Below, piece after piece: positions 35,290 to 42,891 of a DNA stretch of 64,000 bases. The notes below the pieces were generated by a model that had not been told where the DNA came from, did not search any database, and saw only the letters and a program-made list of their open reading frames with translations. Both the position numbers and the translations under genes were made by a program. The stretch covers positions 1,612,001 to 1,676,000 of the forward strand of contig NZ_JABJRC010000001.1 of NCBI RefSeq assembly GCF_013131805.1. The letters run 5' to 3'. Positions within the stretch are counted from its first letter, which is position 1. Each line of letters opens with the position of its first letter. The stretch comes from Kribbella sandramycini. GTDB taxonomy: Bacteria > Actinomycetota > Actinomycetes > Propionibacteriales > Kribbellaceae.

Positions 35290-36005
35290 AGCGCAACGTT
35301 GCCGGTCTCGTGATCGTGTTCGTCGGCGCCGCGGTGGTCCAGCTCGCGGTCTCGAACACCTACCTGCGCTACGTCAAACCCGGGATGCGCTGGATGCTGC
35401 TGGCCGCCGGCATCATCCTGATCGCACTCGCGGTCGCCGACGTCCTCGCGGACACCCGCAAGAAGGACGAACACGACCACGGTCTCGCGGACGACGGCCA
35501 CGGTCACCACGGCCTGCCCCGCGCAGCCTGGCTGCTGCTGATCCCGATCTTCGCGCTGCTCGTCGTCGACCCGCCCGCCCTCGGCGCGGCCGCCGCGGAG
35601 CGCCAGTCCCCGGTCGCCTCGAAACCGATCCAGCCGAAGAGCAACTCCTGGCTGGCCGACAACCCGTCCGGCGGCCCGGTCCAGCTCCCCGTCCGCGACT
35701 ACTCCGTCTGGGCGGTCTGGGAGAAGGAGAGCATGAAGGGCCGCTCCTTCGAGCTGTCCGGTTTCGTCACCCCCGGCAAGAACGGCAGCTGGTACATCAC
35801 CCGGATGGGCCTGAACTGCTGTGTCGCCGACGCGACTGCGTTCATGGTCGAGGCCCGCGGCCAGAGCACCGCCCCGGCCAAGAACCAGTGGGTCAAGGTC
35901 ACCGGCGAGTGGGCCGAGCCGACCAAGCGCGCGGACGGCGACGTCGCCGCCCTCACCGTCACGTCGGTCAGCCCGATCCCCACGCCCGCCAACCAGTACG
36001 AGTAG
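35286..36005 (+). CDS. TIGR03943/DUF1980 permease subunit with His-rich loop
   Basis: 239 residues from GTG 35286. Two N-terminal helices, a His-rich cytoplasmic loop (DEHDHGLADDGHGHHG, about residues 63-78), a third helix, and a soluble C-terminal OB-like domain (GFVTPGKNGSWYITRMGLNCCVADATAFMVE with a CC pair). Works as partner of the YraQ-type permease; the His and Cys clusters suggest metal handling. Confidence 0.88.
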   Translation: MKRNVAGLVIVFVGAAVVQLAVSNTYLRYVKPGMRWMLLAAGIILIALAVADVLADTRKKDEHDHGLADDGHGHHGLPRAAWLLLIPIFALLVVDPPALGAAAAERQSPVASKPIQPKSNSWLADNPSGGPVQLPVRDYSVWAVWEKESMKGRSFELSGFVTPGKNGSWYITRMGLNCCVADATAFMVEARGQSTAPAKNQWVKVTGEWAEPTKRADGDVAALTVTSVSPIPTPANQYE

Positions 36006-36041
36006 CCCTCACACAACTCCGCCCCAGGCCGTTCCCTGGGT

Positions 36042-36668
36042 ATGAAGCGCACAGTCGAGCCCAAGGTCCTGTACTTCGGCACGCCGGTCGTCCTGATCAG
36101 CAGCCGCAACCCCGACGGCACCACGAACCTCGCACCGATGTCGTCGGCCTGGTGGCTCGGCTACCACGCCATGCTCGGAATGGGGACGAGCTCGCAGACG
36201 GTCCAGAACCTCACCGACCGGCCCGAACTCGTCCTCAACCTGGTCGACCCCGCGATGGTCGCGGCCCTGGACCGGATCGCGCTGCTGACCGGCTCCGAGC
36301 AGATGTCGGCGTCCAAACGCGCCCGCGGCTACCGCTACGAGCCGGACAAGTTCACCGCGGCCGGCCTGACCCGCTCCCCCGGCGAGCTGACCGGCCTGGA
36401 CACCGTCGAGGAGAGCCCGATCACCCTCGAAGGACAGATCGAGGCCATCCATCCGATCGGTGACCCGGGCAACCACCTGTGCGCGCTGGCGATGAAGGTC
36501 GAGCAGGTTCAGGTCCGGGAGGATCTGCTGCTCGGCGATCGGTACGTCGACCCGCTCCGCTGGGATCCGCTGATCATGAAGTTCACCGAGTACTTTGCCG
36601 GTGGAGCTCCGGCGTACGAGTCGTCACTGGCTCGGGGCTGGCAGATGCCGCCGCTGCGGGTCGGATGA
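36042..36668 (+). CDS. Flavin-reductase-like FMN-binding protein
   Basis: 208 residues, ATG 36042. Split-barrel flavin reductase fold: FGTPVVLISSRNPDGTTNLAPMSSAWWLGYHAMLGMG and NLTDRPELVLNLVD. The family binds FMN and often partners or modifies other redox enzymes. Its last 86 bases overlap the convergent EamA gene. Substrate unknown. Confidence 0.85.
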   Translation: MKRTVEPKVLYFGTPVVLISSRNPDGTTNLAPMSSAWWLGYHAMLGMGTSSQTVQNLTDRPELVLNLVDPAMVAALDRIALLTGSEQMSASKRARGYRYEPDKFTAAGLTRSPGELTGLDTVEESPITLEGQIEAIHPIGDPGNHLCALAMKVEQVQVREDLLLGDRYVDPLRWDPLIMKFTEYFAGGAPAYESSLARGWQMPPLRVG

Positions 36669-37506
36669 CGGTGCAGGCCATGCCGCCGATGATGAGCGCG
36701 GCGGCAATGGCCTGCTGGACGCCGACGGCCTCGCCGCGCAGCAGCCAGGCCGCGGCCATTCCGACGACCGGGACGAGCAGTGAGAACGGCGCGACCGTGC
36801 TGGCGTCGTACTGACGGAGCAGGTAGCCCCAGACGCCGAAGCCGAACAGCGTGGCGACGAAGGCCAGGAAGGCGAGCGCGCCGACTCCGGTCAGGTCGAT
36901 CCCGCGGAGGGCGTCGAGGTCGGCCTGCGGACCCTCGGTGAGCAGCGAGAGGACGAGCAGCGGTACGACGGCGACCGCGCTCACCCAGACCATGAACCGC
37001 AAGGTGTCCTGGGGCTTCGCGGAGCGCGTGATCGTGTTCGAGACGCCCCAGCAGGCGCCGGCCAGGATCACCAGCGCGACCGCGCCGACCGGGGCCGACA
37101 GACCGCGGTCGAGCAGGATCACCAGCATCCCGGCGCAGGCGATCGCGATCCCGGCGAGCTGGGCCGGCCGGGGCCGCTCCCGGAGGACGGCGATCGCGAA
37201 GACGACGGTGAAGATCACCTGGCACTGCAGGACGAGCGAGGCCAGGCCCGCCGGGACGCCGCGGTCCATCGCGAAGAAGACCAAGCCGAACTTCGCGACC
37301 CCGAGCGCCAGGCCGACGCCGACGACGTACCGCCAGGCGACCCGCGGCCGGCCGAGCAGGAACATCGCCGGGACGGCCGCGAAGAAGAACCGCAACGCGG
37401 TGAACAGCAACGGCGGGAAATCCTCCAGCCCGACCTCGATCACCACGAAGTTCACGCCCCAGATCGTGACGACGGTGAGCGCGAGGAGGAGGTCACGAGG
37501 ATTCAT
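36583..37506 (-). CDS. EamA/DMT-family transporter
   Basis: 307 residues, ten hydrophobic segments in two EamA repeats (about residues 5-130 and 145-280). WGVNFVVIEVGLEDFPPLLFTALRF opens repeat one, and ACWGVSNTITRSA repeat two. Likely exports an amino acid or metabolite. Divergent from the LysR gene at 37580, the usual layout of a LysR-controlled exporter. The polar C-terminal tail overlaps the flavin-reductase gene. Confidence 0.92.
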   Translation of the reverse strand: MNPRDLLLALTVVTIWGVNFVVIEVGLEDFPPLLFTALRFFFAAVPAMFLLGRPRVAWRYVVGVGLALGVAKFGLVFFAMDRGVPAGLASLVLQCQVIFTVVFAIAVLRERPRPAQLAGIAIACAGMLVILLDRGLSAPVGAVALVILAGACWGVSNTITRSAKPQDTLRFMVWVSAVAVVPLLVLSLLTEGPQADLDALRGIDLTGVGALAFLAFVATLFGFGVWGYLLRQYDASTVAPFSLLVPVVGMAAAWLLRGEAVGVQQAIAAALIIGGMACTVIRPAAAASASPEPVTTRTPELHRQSTR

Positions 37507-37564
37507 GCGGCCAGTCTGAGCCGGGTTTAGACTTAAGCACCAGCACCGATTGCTACCGCCTTCG

Positions 37565-37581
37565 ATGTAGGAGTGCTACAT
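37565..37581 (+). promoter_or_regulatory. Inverted repeat at the LysR start
   Basis: ATGTAG - GAGTG - CTACAT, a 6-bp inverted repeat overlapping the ATG and ribosome site (TAGGAG) of the LysR gene. Fits an autoregulatory site in the 73-base divergent region. Confidence 0.4.
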
Positions 37582-38488
37582 GATGGATCTCGGCCGACTG
37601 CGAGCCCTGTACGCCGTCGCGCAGTACGGCTCGATCAACCGGGCGGCCGACGTTCTCGGGTACACGCCGTCCGCCGTCTCCCAGCAGCTCGCGAAACTCG
37701 AGCGCGAGACCCGGACGACGCTGATCGAGCGGCAGGGCCGCGGTATCGCGCTGACGGACGCCGCCCGCGAGCTCGCGGCGACCGCGGCGCGCATCCTGGA
37801 GCTCGTCGAGGACGCCGAGCTCACCCTCGAGGAACACCGCGGCGAGGCGATCGGCACGCTCCGGATCGCCGCGTTCGCGACCTCCGCGCGCGGATTGTTG
37901 CCGACCGCACTCGGCCGGCTGATCGCCGATCACCCGGGTCTCGACGTCCGGCTGACCGAAACCGATCCGTACGACGCCGTCGCGGCCGTCAGCCGGGGTG
38001 AGAGCGATATCGCGATCGTGCACGACTGGCAGGACACGCCCCTGACGCTGCCGGAGGGGCTGACCCGGGTGAAGCTCGGGTCGGATCCGGCCGACGTCCT
38101 CGTCCACAGCACCCACCGGCTCGCGGGGAAGGAGTTCGTCCGCGCGCAGGACCTGGTCGGCGAACGGTGGATCTGCCAGGTGCCGGGCTCGATCTGTCAC
38201 GACTGGCTGGTGCGCACGATGCGGCGGGTCGGCGTCGAGCCGGATGTGGCTTGTTCAGTGGCTGAGTACCAGACCCAATTGGCGTTACTTGCCGAGGGCA
38301 TCGGCATCGCGCTGATTCCGCGACTCGGTCGCGGACCGGTGCCGGACGAAGTGGTCGTCGTCCCGCTGCAGCCGGCGCCGAGCCGGCGGATTTACGCGGT
38401 CTGGCGGGAAATAACGTCCCGCCGGCCGGCCATCGCGGTGACGTTGTCGACACTGAAGCGGGCCTGGCCGGAACGCGCCACCGCATGA
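37580..38488 (+). CDS. LysR-family transcriptional regulator
   Basis: 302 residues. HTH at residues 3-60 (LGRLRALYAVAQYGSINRAADVLGYTPSAVSQQLAKLERE) and a periplasmic-binding-like effector domain (about 90-295). Two ATGs in a row; 37583 is equally possible. Divergent from the EamA transporter, which it most likely controls. Confidence 0.93.
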   Translation: MMDLGRLRALYAVAQYGSINRAADVLGYTPSAVSQQLAKLERETRTTLIERQGRGIALTDAARELAATAARILELVEDAELTLEEHRGEAIGTLRIAAFATSARGLLPTALGRLIADHPGLDVRLTETDPYDAVAAVSRGESDIAIVHDWQDTPLTLPEGLTRVKLGSDPADVLVHSTHRLAGKEFVRAQDLVGERWICQVPGSICHDWLVRTMRRVGVEPDVACSVAEYQTQLALLAEGIGIALIPRLGRGPVPDEVVVVPLQPAPSRRIYAVWREITSRRPAIAVTLSTLKRAWPERATA

Positions 38489-38515
38489 TCGAAAGTGATT
38501 ACCTTGCGCGACCCG

Positions 38516-38578
38516 TTGACAACCCTCTGCGCCAACATTAGGTTCCTCTGAAACTATAAGGAAACTTTCCTAATAGTT
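38516..38578 (+). promoter_or_regulatory. Promoter and 27-bp operator of the GH5 cluster
   Basis: TTGACA (38516-38521) and TAGGTT (38539-38544) are 17 bases apart. Just downstream, AACTATAAGGAAA (38552-38564) and TTTCCTAATAGTT (38566-38578) form a near-perfect palindrome with one mismatch around a single central base. This places a repressor site on the transcription start. The regulator is not encoded nearby; ROK/LacI-type control by sugar is an inference. Confidence 0.72.
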
Positions 38579-38583
38579 GTCTG

Positions 38584-38612
38584 CTTCGTCCCCGCCCCGA
38601 CGCAGTAGGAGG
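38584..38612 (+). repeat. Leader repeat, first copy
   Basis: 29 bases ending in the ribosome site of the first GH5 gene; 26 of 29 match the element at 39713-39741. Evidence that the leader was duplicated with the gene. Confidence 0.7.
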
Positions 38613-38619
38613 TCTCCGA

Positions 38620-39663
38620 ATGCAGATTCGCTCCTTGGCCGGCGCACTTCTCGCCGCCGCCGCGCTGTTCCCCGTGCTGACCACGACCGCAACCGCCGCC
38701 CCCGTCGCGGAGGCTCCGGCCGCAGCACCGGCCGCCGACACCCCAGTATCCCGCAATGGGCAACTGCACGTCTGCGGTTTGAAGTTGTGCAACCAGAACA
38801 ACCAGCCCGTGCAACTGCGCGGGATGAGTACCCACGGTATCCAGTGGTACTCCAGCTGCCTGAAGACGGCGTCCCTCGACGCGCTGGCGTACGACTGGAA
38901 GGCCGACATCCTGCGCATCTCGATGTACGTACAGGAAGGCGGTTACGAGACGAACCCGCGCAAGTTCACCGACATGGTGCACGGGTACATCGAGGAAGCC
39001 ACCAAACGCGGTATGTACGCATTGGTCGACTGGCACCAGCTCACGCCGGGCGACCCGAACGCCAACCTGTCCAGGGCGAAGACGTTCTTCACCGAGATCG
39101 CCGATCGTCACAAGAACAAGAACAACATCATCTACGACATCGCCAACGAGCCGAACGGCGTCAGCTGGGCCGGGATCAAGTCCTACGCCGAGCAGATGGT
39201 GCCGGTGATCCGGGCCAAGGACGCCGACTCGGTGATCTTCGTCGGCACCCACGGCTGGGCCTCGCTCGGCGTCTCCGACGGCCGCAACGAGTCCGACATC
39301 ATCAACAACAAGATCAACGCGACGAACCTGATGTACACGTTCCACTTCTACGCCGCGTCGCACAAGCAGGAGTACTTCGACGCCCTGTCCCGGGCCTCGA
39401 ACCAGATCCCGATCTTCGTCACGGAGTTCGGCACCCAGACCTACACCGGTGACGGCGGCAACGACTTCACCTGGTCGAAGAAGTACCTGGACTTCCTGAA
39501 GAGCAAGCAGATCGGGTGGACCAACTGGAACTTCTCCGACGACTTCCGCTCCGGCGCGGTCTTCAAGCAGGGCACCTGCGCGGGGAACAGCTTCACCGGG
39601 ACGGGCCCCCTGAAGCCCGCCGGCGTCTGGATCCGCGATCGCATCATCAACCGCAACCTGTGA
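38620..39663 (+). CDS. Secreted GH5 glycoside hydrolase (cellulase-like), copy 1
   Basis: 347 residues. Signal peptide (residues 1-27, cut after TATA), an Ala/Pro spacer, then a GH5 barrel starting VSRNGQLHVCGLKLC. Acid/base E177 in DIANEPNG and nucleophile E269 in FVTEFGTQ; the LVDWH and HFYAASH motifs are also standard. No carbohydrate-binding module. The family includes endo-beta-1,4-glucanases; exact substrate not provable. First of three tandem paralogues, with its own promoter and operator. Confidence 0.94.
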   Translation: MQIRSLAGALLAAAALFPVLTTTATAAPVAEAPAAAPAADTPVSRNGQLHVCGLKLCNQNNQPVQLRGMSTHGIQWYSSCLKTASLDALAYDWKADILRISMYVQEGGYETNPRKFTDMVHGYIEEATKRGMYALVDWHQLTPGDPNANLSRAKTFFTEIADRHKNKNNIIYDIANEPNGVSWAGIKSYAEQMVPVIRAKDADSVIFVGTHGWASLGVSDGRNESDIINNKINATNLMYTFHFYAASHKQEYFDALSRASNQIPIFVTEFGTQTYTGDGGNDFTWSKKYLDFLKSKQIGWTNWNFSDDFRSGAVFKQGTCAGNSFTGTGPLKPAGVWIRDRIINRNL

Positions 39664-39674
39664 GATAGCATCAC

Positions 39675-39707
39675 TCCTGCGCGGGCCGCAGCCCGGCCCG
39701 CGCAGGA
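39675..39707 (+). terminator. Hairpin between GH5 copies 1 and 2
   Basis: A 13-bp perfect stem (TCCTGCGCGGGCC / GGCCCGCGCAGGA) with a 7-base loop, 11 bases after the first GH5 stop. No U tract. May end or limit transcription so that copy 1 is made in excess. Confidence 0.6.
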
Positions 39708-39712
39708 TCCCA

Positions 39713-39741
39713 CTTCGTCCCCGCCATGACGCAGTTGGAGG
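39713..39741 (+). repeat. Leader repeat, second copy
   Basis: Matches 38584-38612 at 26 of 29 bases and supplies GGAGG for the second GH5 gene. Confidence 0.7.
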
Positions 39742-39748
39742 CAGTACC

Positions 39749-40765
39749 TTGATCCGCTCCCTTGTGGCCGGCGCCATGATCGCCGCAGCTACCTTGGTCC
39801 CGGTCGCCACCGTCCAGGCGGCGCCCACTGCGGACACCCCCGTTTCCCGGAACGGGCAGCTCCACGTGTGTGGGCTGAAACTCTGCAACGAGAACGACCA
39901 GCCCGTGCAACTGCGTGGGATGAGCACGCACGGCATCCAGTGGTACTCCAGCTGTCTCAAGAAGGCGTCGCTGGACGCCCTCGCGACCGACTGGAAGGCC
40001 GACATCCTCCGGATCTCGATGTACGTCGCCAAGAAGGAAGGCGGCTACGAGACCAACCCGCGCAAGTTCACCGACATGGTGCACGGCTACATCGAGGAGG
40101 CCACCAAGCGCGGGATGTACGCGCTGGTCGACTGGCACCAGCTCGACCCGGGTGACCCGAACCTCTACACCGCCAAGGCGAAAACCTTCTTCGCCGAGAT
40201 TGCCGAGCGGCACAAGGACAAGAACAACATCATCTACGACATCGCCAACGAGCCGAACGGCGTCAGCTGGTCGAAGGTGAAGTCGTACGCCGAGCAGGTG
40301 ATCCCGACGATTCGGGCCAAGGACCCGGACAGCGTGATCTTCGTCGGCACCCACGCCTGGTCGTCCCTCGGCGTCTCCGACGGGCGCACCGAGGCCGACG
40401 TCCTGAACAACAAGATCAACGCGTCGAACATCATGTACACGTTCCACTTCTACGCGGCCTCGCACCACCAGGAGTACTTCGACGCCCTGAGCCGGGCGGC
40501 CGCGAAGATCCCGATCTTCGTCACCGAGTTCGGCACCCAGGACTACGCCGGCGAGGGCGCGAACGACTTCACCTGGTCGAAGAAGTACCTGGACTTCCTC
40601 AAGAGCAAGCAGATCGGCTGGACGAACTGGAACTTCTCCGACGACGAGCGGTCCGGAGCGGTCTTCAAAGAGGGCACCTGCGCGGGGAGCAGCTTCACCG
40701 GTACGTCGAAGCTCAAGCCGGCCGGGGTGTGGATCCGCGAGCGGATCATCAACCGCAACCTCTGA
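39749..40765 (+). CDS. Secreted GH5 glycoside hydrolase (cellulase-like), copy 2
   Basis: 338 residues from TTG 39749 with GGAGG 8 bases upstream. Signal peptide to about residue 25; acid/base E168 (ANEPNG) and nucleophile E260 (VTEFGTQ). Very close to copies 1 and 3 over the whole barrel. MYVAKKEGGYE has a one- or two-residue insertion relative to copy 1. Copy 3 follows after 34 bases with no hairpin, so copies 2 and 3 are likely co-transcribed. Confidence 0.94.
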   Translation: MIRSLVAGAMIAAATLVPVATVQAAPTADTPVSRNGQLHVCGLKLCNENDQPVQLRGMSTHGIQWYSSCLKKASLDALATDWKADILRISMYVAKKEGGYETNPRKFTDMVHGYIEEATKRGMYALVDWHQLDPGDPNLYTAKAKTFFAEIAERHKDKNNIIYDIANEPNGVSWSKVKSYAEQVIPTIRAKDPDSVIFVGTHAWSSLGVSDGRTEADVLNNKINASNIMYTFHFYAASHHQEYFDALSRAAAKIPIFVTEFGTQDYAGEGANDFTWSKKYLDFLKSKQIGWTNWNFSDDERSGAVFKEGTCAGSSFTGTSKLKPAGVWIRERIINRNL

Positions 40766-40799
40766 TCCCGCCGCCCACGCTTCGTAGAGGACTCCTGAC

Positions 40800-41810
40800 A
40801 TGATTCGTTCCCTGATGGCCGGCGCTCTGCTGGCCGCCGCACTGGTAGTTCCTTCGACCCCCGCCACGGCAGCTCCGGCCGCGGACACCCCGGTGTCGCG
40901 CAACGGGCAGCTGCGGGTGTGCGGCTTGAAGCTGTGCAACAAGAACAACCAGCCCGTGCAGCTGCGCGGGATGAGCACGCACGGCATCAACTGGTTCGCC
41001 AACTGCATCAAGAAGTCGTCGCTGGACGCGCTGGCCTACGACTGGAAGGCCGACATCATCCGGATCTCGATGTACGTCGCCGGCGAGGACGGCGGGTACG
41101 AGAGCGACCCGCGCAAGTTCACCGACATGGTGCACGGCTACATCGAAGAGGCGACCAAACGCGGCATGTACGCGCTGGTCGACTGGCACCAGCTGACCCC
41201 GGGCGACCCGAACATCTACACCGAGCAGGCCAAGACGTTCTTCGCCGAGATCGCCGCCCGGCACAAGAACAAGCCCAACATCATCTACGACATCGCCAAC
41301 GAGCCGAACGGCGTCGAGTGGTCGGAGGTCAAGTCGTACGCCGAGCAGGTCATCCCGACCATCCGCGCCAACGACCCCGACAGCGTCGTCTTCATCGGGA
41401 CGCACGCCTGGTCGTCGCTCGGCATCTCGATGCAGCGCACCGAGGCCGACGTGATCAACAACCAGATCAACGCGACGAACATCATGTACACCTTCCACTT
41501 CTACGCCGCCTCGCACCACCAGGAGTACTTCGACGCCCTGTCCCGCGCATCGTCGAAGATCCCGCTCTTCGTGACCGAGTTCGGCACCCAGAACTTCCTC
41601 GGCGAAGGCGCGAACGACTTCACCTGGACGAAGAAGTACCTGGACTTCCTGGCCAGTAAGAAGATCGGCTGGACCAACTGGAACTTCTCCGACGACTGGC
41701 GCAGCGGCGCCGTCTTCAAGGAAGGCACCTGCGCCGGCAACTCCTTCACCGGCACCGCCAACCTCAAAGAAGCCGGCATCTGGATCCGCAACCAGATCCG
41801 CAACCGCTAG
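40800..41810 (+). CDS. Secreted GH5 glycoside hydrolase (cellulase-like), copy 3
   Basis: 336 residues, ATG 40800 with AGAGGA upstream. Signal peptide to about residue 24; acid/base E168, nucleophile E260. Substitutions near the active cleft set it apart: THGINWFANC where copies 1 and 2 have THGIQWYSSC, and SSLGISMQRTE where they have LGVSDGR. This hints at a shift in substrate preference. A strong hairpin ends the cluster. Confidence 0.94.
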   Translation: MIRSLMAGALLAAALVVPSTPATAAPAADTPVSRNGQLRVCGLKLCNKNNQPVQLRGMSTHGINWFANCIKKSSLDALAYDWKADIIRISMYVAGEDGGYESDPRKFTDMVHGYIEEATKRGMYALVDWHQLTPGDPNIYTEQAKTFFAEIAARHKNKPNIIYDIANEPNGVEWSEVKSYAEQVIPTIRANDPDSVVFIGTHAWSSLGISMQRTEADVINNQINATNIMYTFHFYAASHHQEYFDALSRASSKIPLFVTEFGTQNFLGEGANDFTWTKKYLDFLASKKIGWTNWNFSDDWRSGAVFKEGTCAGNSFTGTANLKEAGIWIRNQIRNR

Positions 41811-41816
41811 AAACCT

Positions 41817-41844
41817 CGTGTGGGCCCTGTCCCGGGCCCACACG
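41817..41844 (+). terminator. Terminator after the GH5 cluster
   Basis: CGTGTGGGCCC / GGGCCCACACG, perfect 11-bp stem with a 6-base loop, 6 bases after the third GH5 stop. No U tract. Confidence 0.7.
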
Positions 41845-41932
41845 GAGCCGGCCGCCCCGCCCCGCGGCCGTCCCGGCCTCGCTCAGGCGGACTCGCCCCA
41901 GTCCCCCCTGCGCGAGGCCGGACCCTTTCCGC

Positions 41933-42790
41933 TCAGGTTGTTTGCAGGGCAGGGGTATTGAGGAGCTGGTGGAGTTTGGATTCGGTGGTGGCGTCGGTGG
42001 GGGTGTAGACGGTGAGGCGGAGTTGGGTGGATTGGGTGAGGTAGAGGACGGCCGGGTCTACTGTGAGGAGGCCTGCGGTGGGGTGGTCGAGGAACTTGAT
42101 GCGAGTGCTGGGGGCGGCGACGTCGTAGCGTTCCCACAGGGTGGCGAATTCGGGGGAACGGGCGAGGAGGCTCTGGGTGAGCTCTTGCCAGGAGGGCTCA
42201 GTGAGGTGGTTGGCGAGCGCAGCGCGATAGGCGGCGACCATGTGGTGGCGGGTGCTCTCGGTGTCGGTGAAGTAGCAGTGCCAGCGGTCGGAGACGAACA
42301 TCAGCCAGAGCATGTTGCGCTCCTGCAGCTCGATCTGACGCAGGTCGATCACGACGCGGCAGTAGGCCTCGTTGAACGCGAGGATGTCGTAGCGCTCGTT
42401 CACCACGATCGCGGGGTAGGGCAGGACGGCGTCCAGCGTCTTCTGGATGGACGGCGGCAGCAGCGTGCACTCGGCGGACGCCGGGCCGACGCGCAGCCCG
42501 GACAGCGTGAAGAGGTGGTTGGTCTCCTGGCGGTCGAGCCGTAGCGTCCCGGCGATCGCCTCCAGCACCTGCGCGGACACGTTGATGTCGCGCCCCTGCT
42601 CCAGCCAGGTGTACCAGGTGACGCCGACGCCGGCGAGCAGTGCGACCTCCTCGCGCCGGAGCCCCGGCGTCCGCCGGCGCTGCCCCGGCGCGAACCCGAC
42701 CTCCTCCGGCTGGATCCGCTCCCGCCGGCTGCGCAGGAAGACGCCGAGCTCCCGCCGGCGCTCGTCGCCGGCCGCTGACACAGTGGACAT
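41933..42790 (-). CDS. XRE-family regulator with MmyB-like ligand domain
   Basis: 285 residues from ATG 42790 (ATG 42811 possible). HTH near residues 10-75 (LGVFLRSRRERIQPEEVGF, then RRTPGLRREEVALLAGVGVTWYTWLEQGRDI), followed by an MmyB-like PAS-related domain (YPAIVVNERYDILAFNEAYCRVV). Such proteins bind fatty-acid-like or other small ligands. Divergent from the MFS exporter, which it presumably represses. Confidence 0.9.
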   Translation of the reverse strand: MSTVSAAGDERRRELGVFLRSRRERIQPEEVGFAPGQRRRTPGLRREEVALLAGVGVTWYTWLEQGRDINVSAQVLEAIAGTLRLDRQETNHLFTLSGLRVGPASAECTLLPPSIQKTLDAVLPYPAIVVNERYDILAFNEAYCRVVIDLRQIELQERNMLWLMFVSDRWHCYFTDTESTRHHMVAAYRAALANHLTEPSWQELTQSLLARSPEFATLWERYDVAAPSTRIKFLDHPTAGLLTVDPAVLYLTQSTQLRLTVYTPTDATTESKLHQLLNTPALQTT

Positions 42791-42814
42791 ATCCTCATCG
42801 TGCCCGAGCATTCA

Positions 42815-42828
42815 ACCTGGTGCCAGGT
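42815..42828. promoter_or_regulatory. Inverted repeat between MmyB-type regulator and MFS gene
   Basis: ACCTGG - TG - CCAGGT, 6-bp arms in the 101-base divergent region. Candidate operator for the regulator at 41933. Confidence 0.4.
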
Positions 42829-42891
42829 GCTGTGAGTACTAGGATAATCAGGCTCTCACCACCAGGATCAGCTCGGCCGCAGCCTGGTTCC

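Noticed and set aside
38554..41843. Long minus-strand frames opposite the three GH5 genes that look similar to one another.
   Set aside because: They are similar only because they are antisense of the duplicated GH5 genes; no start sites or motifs support them.
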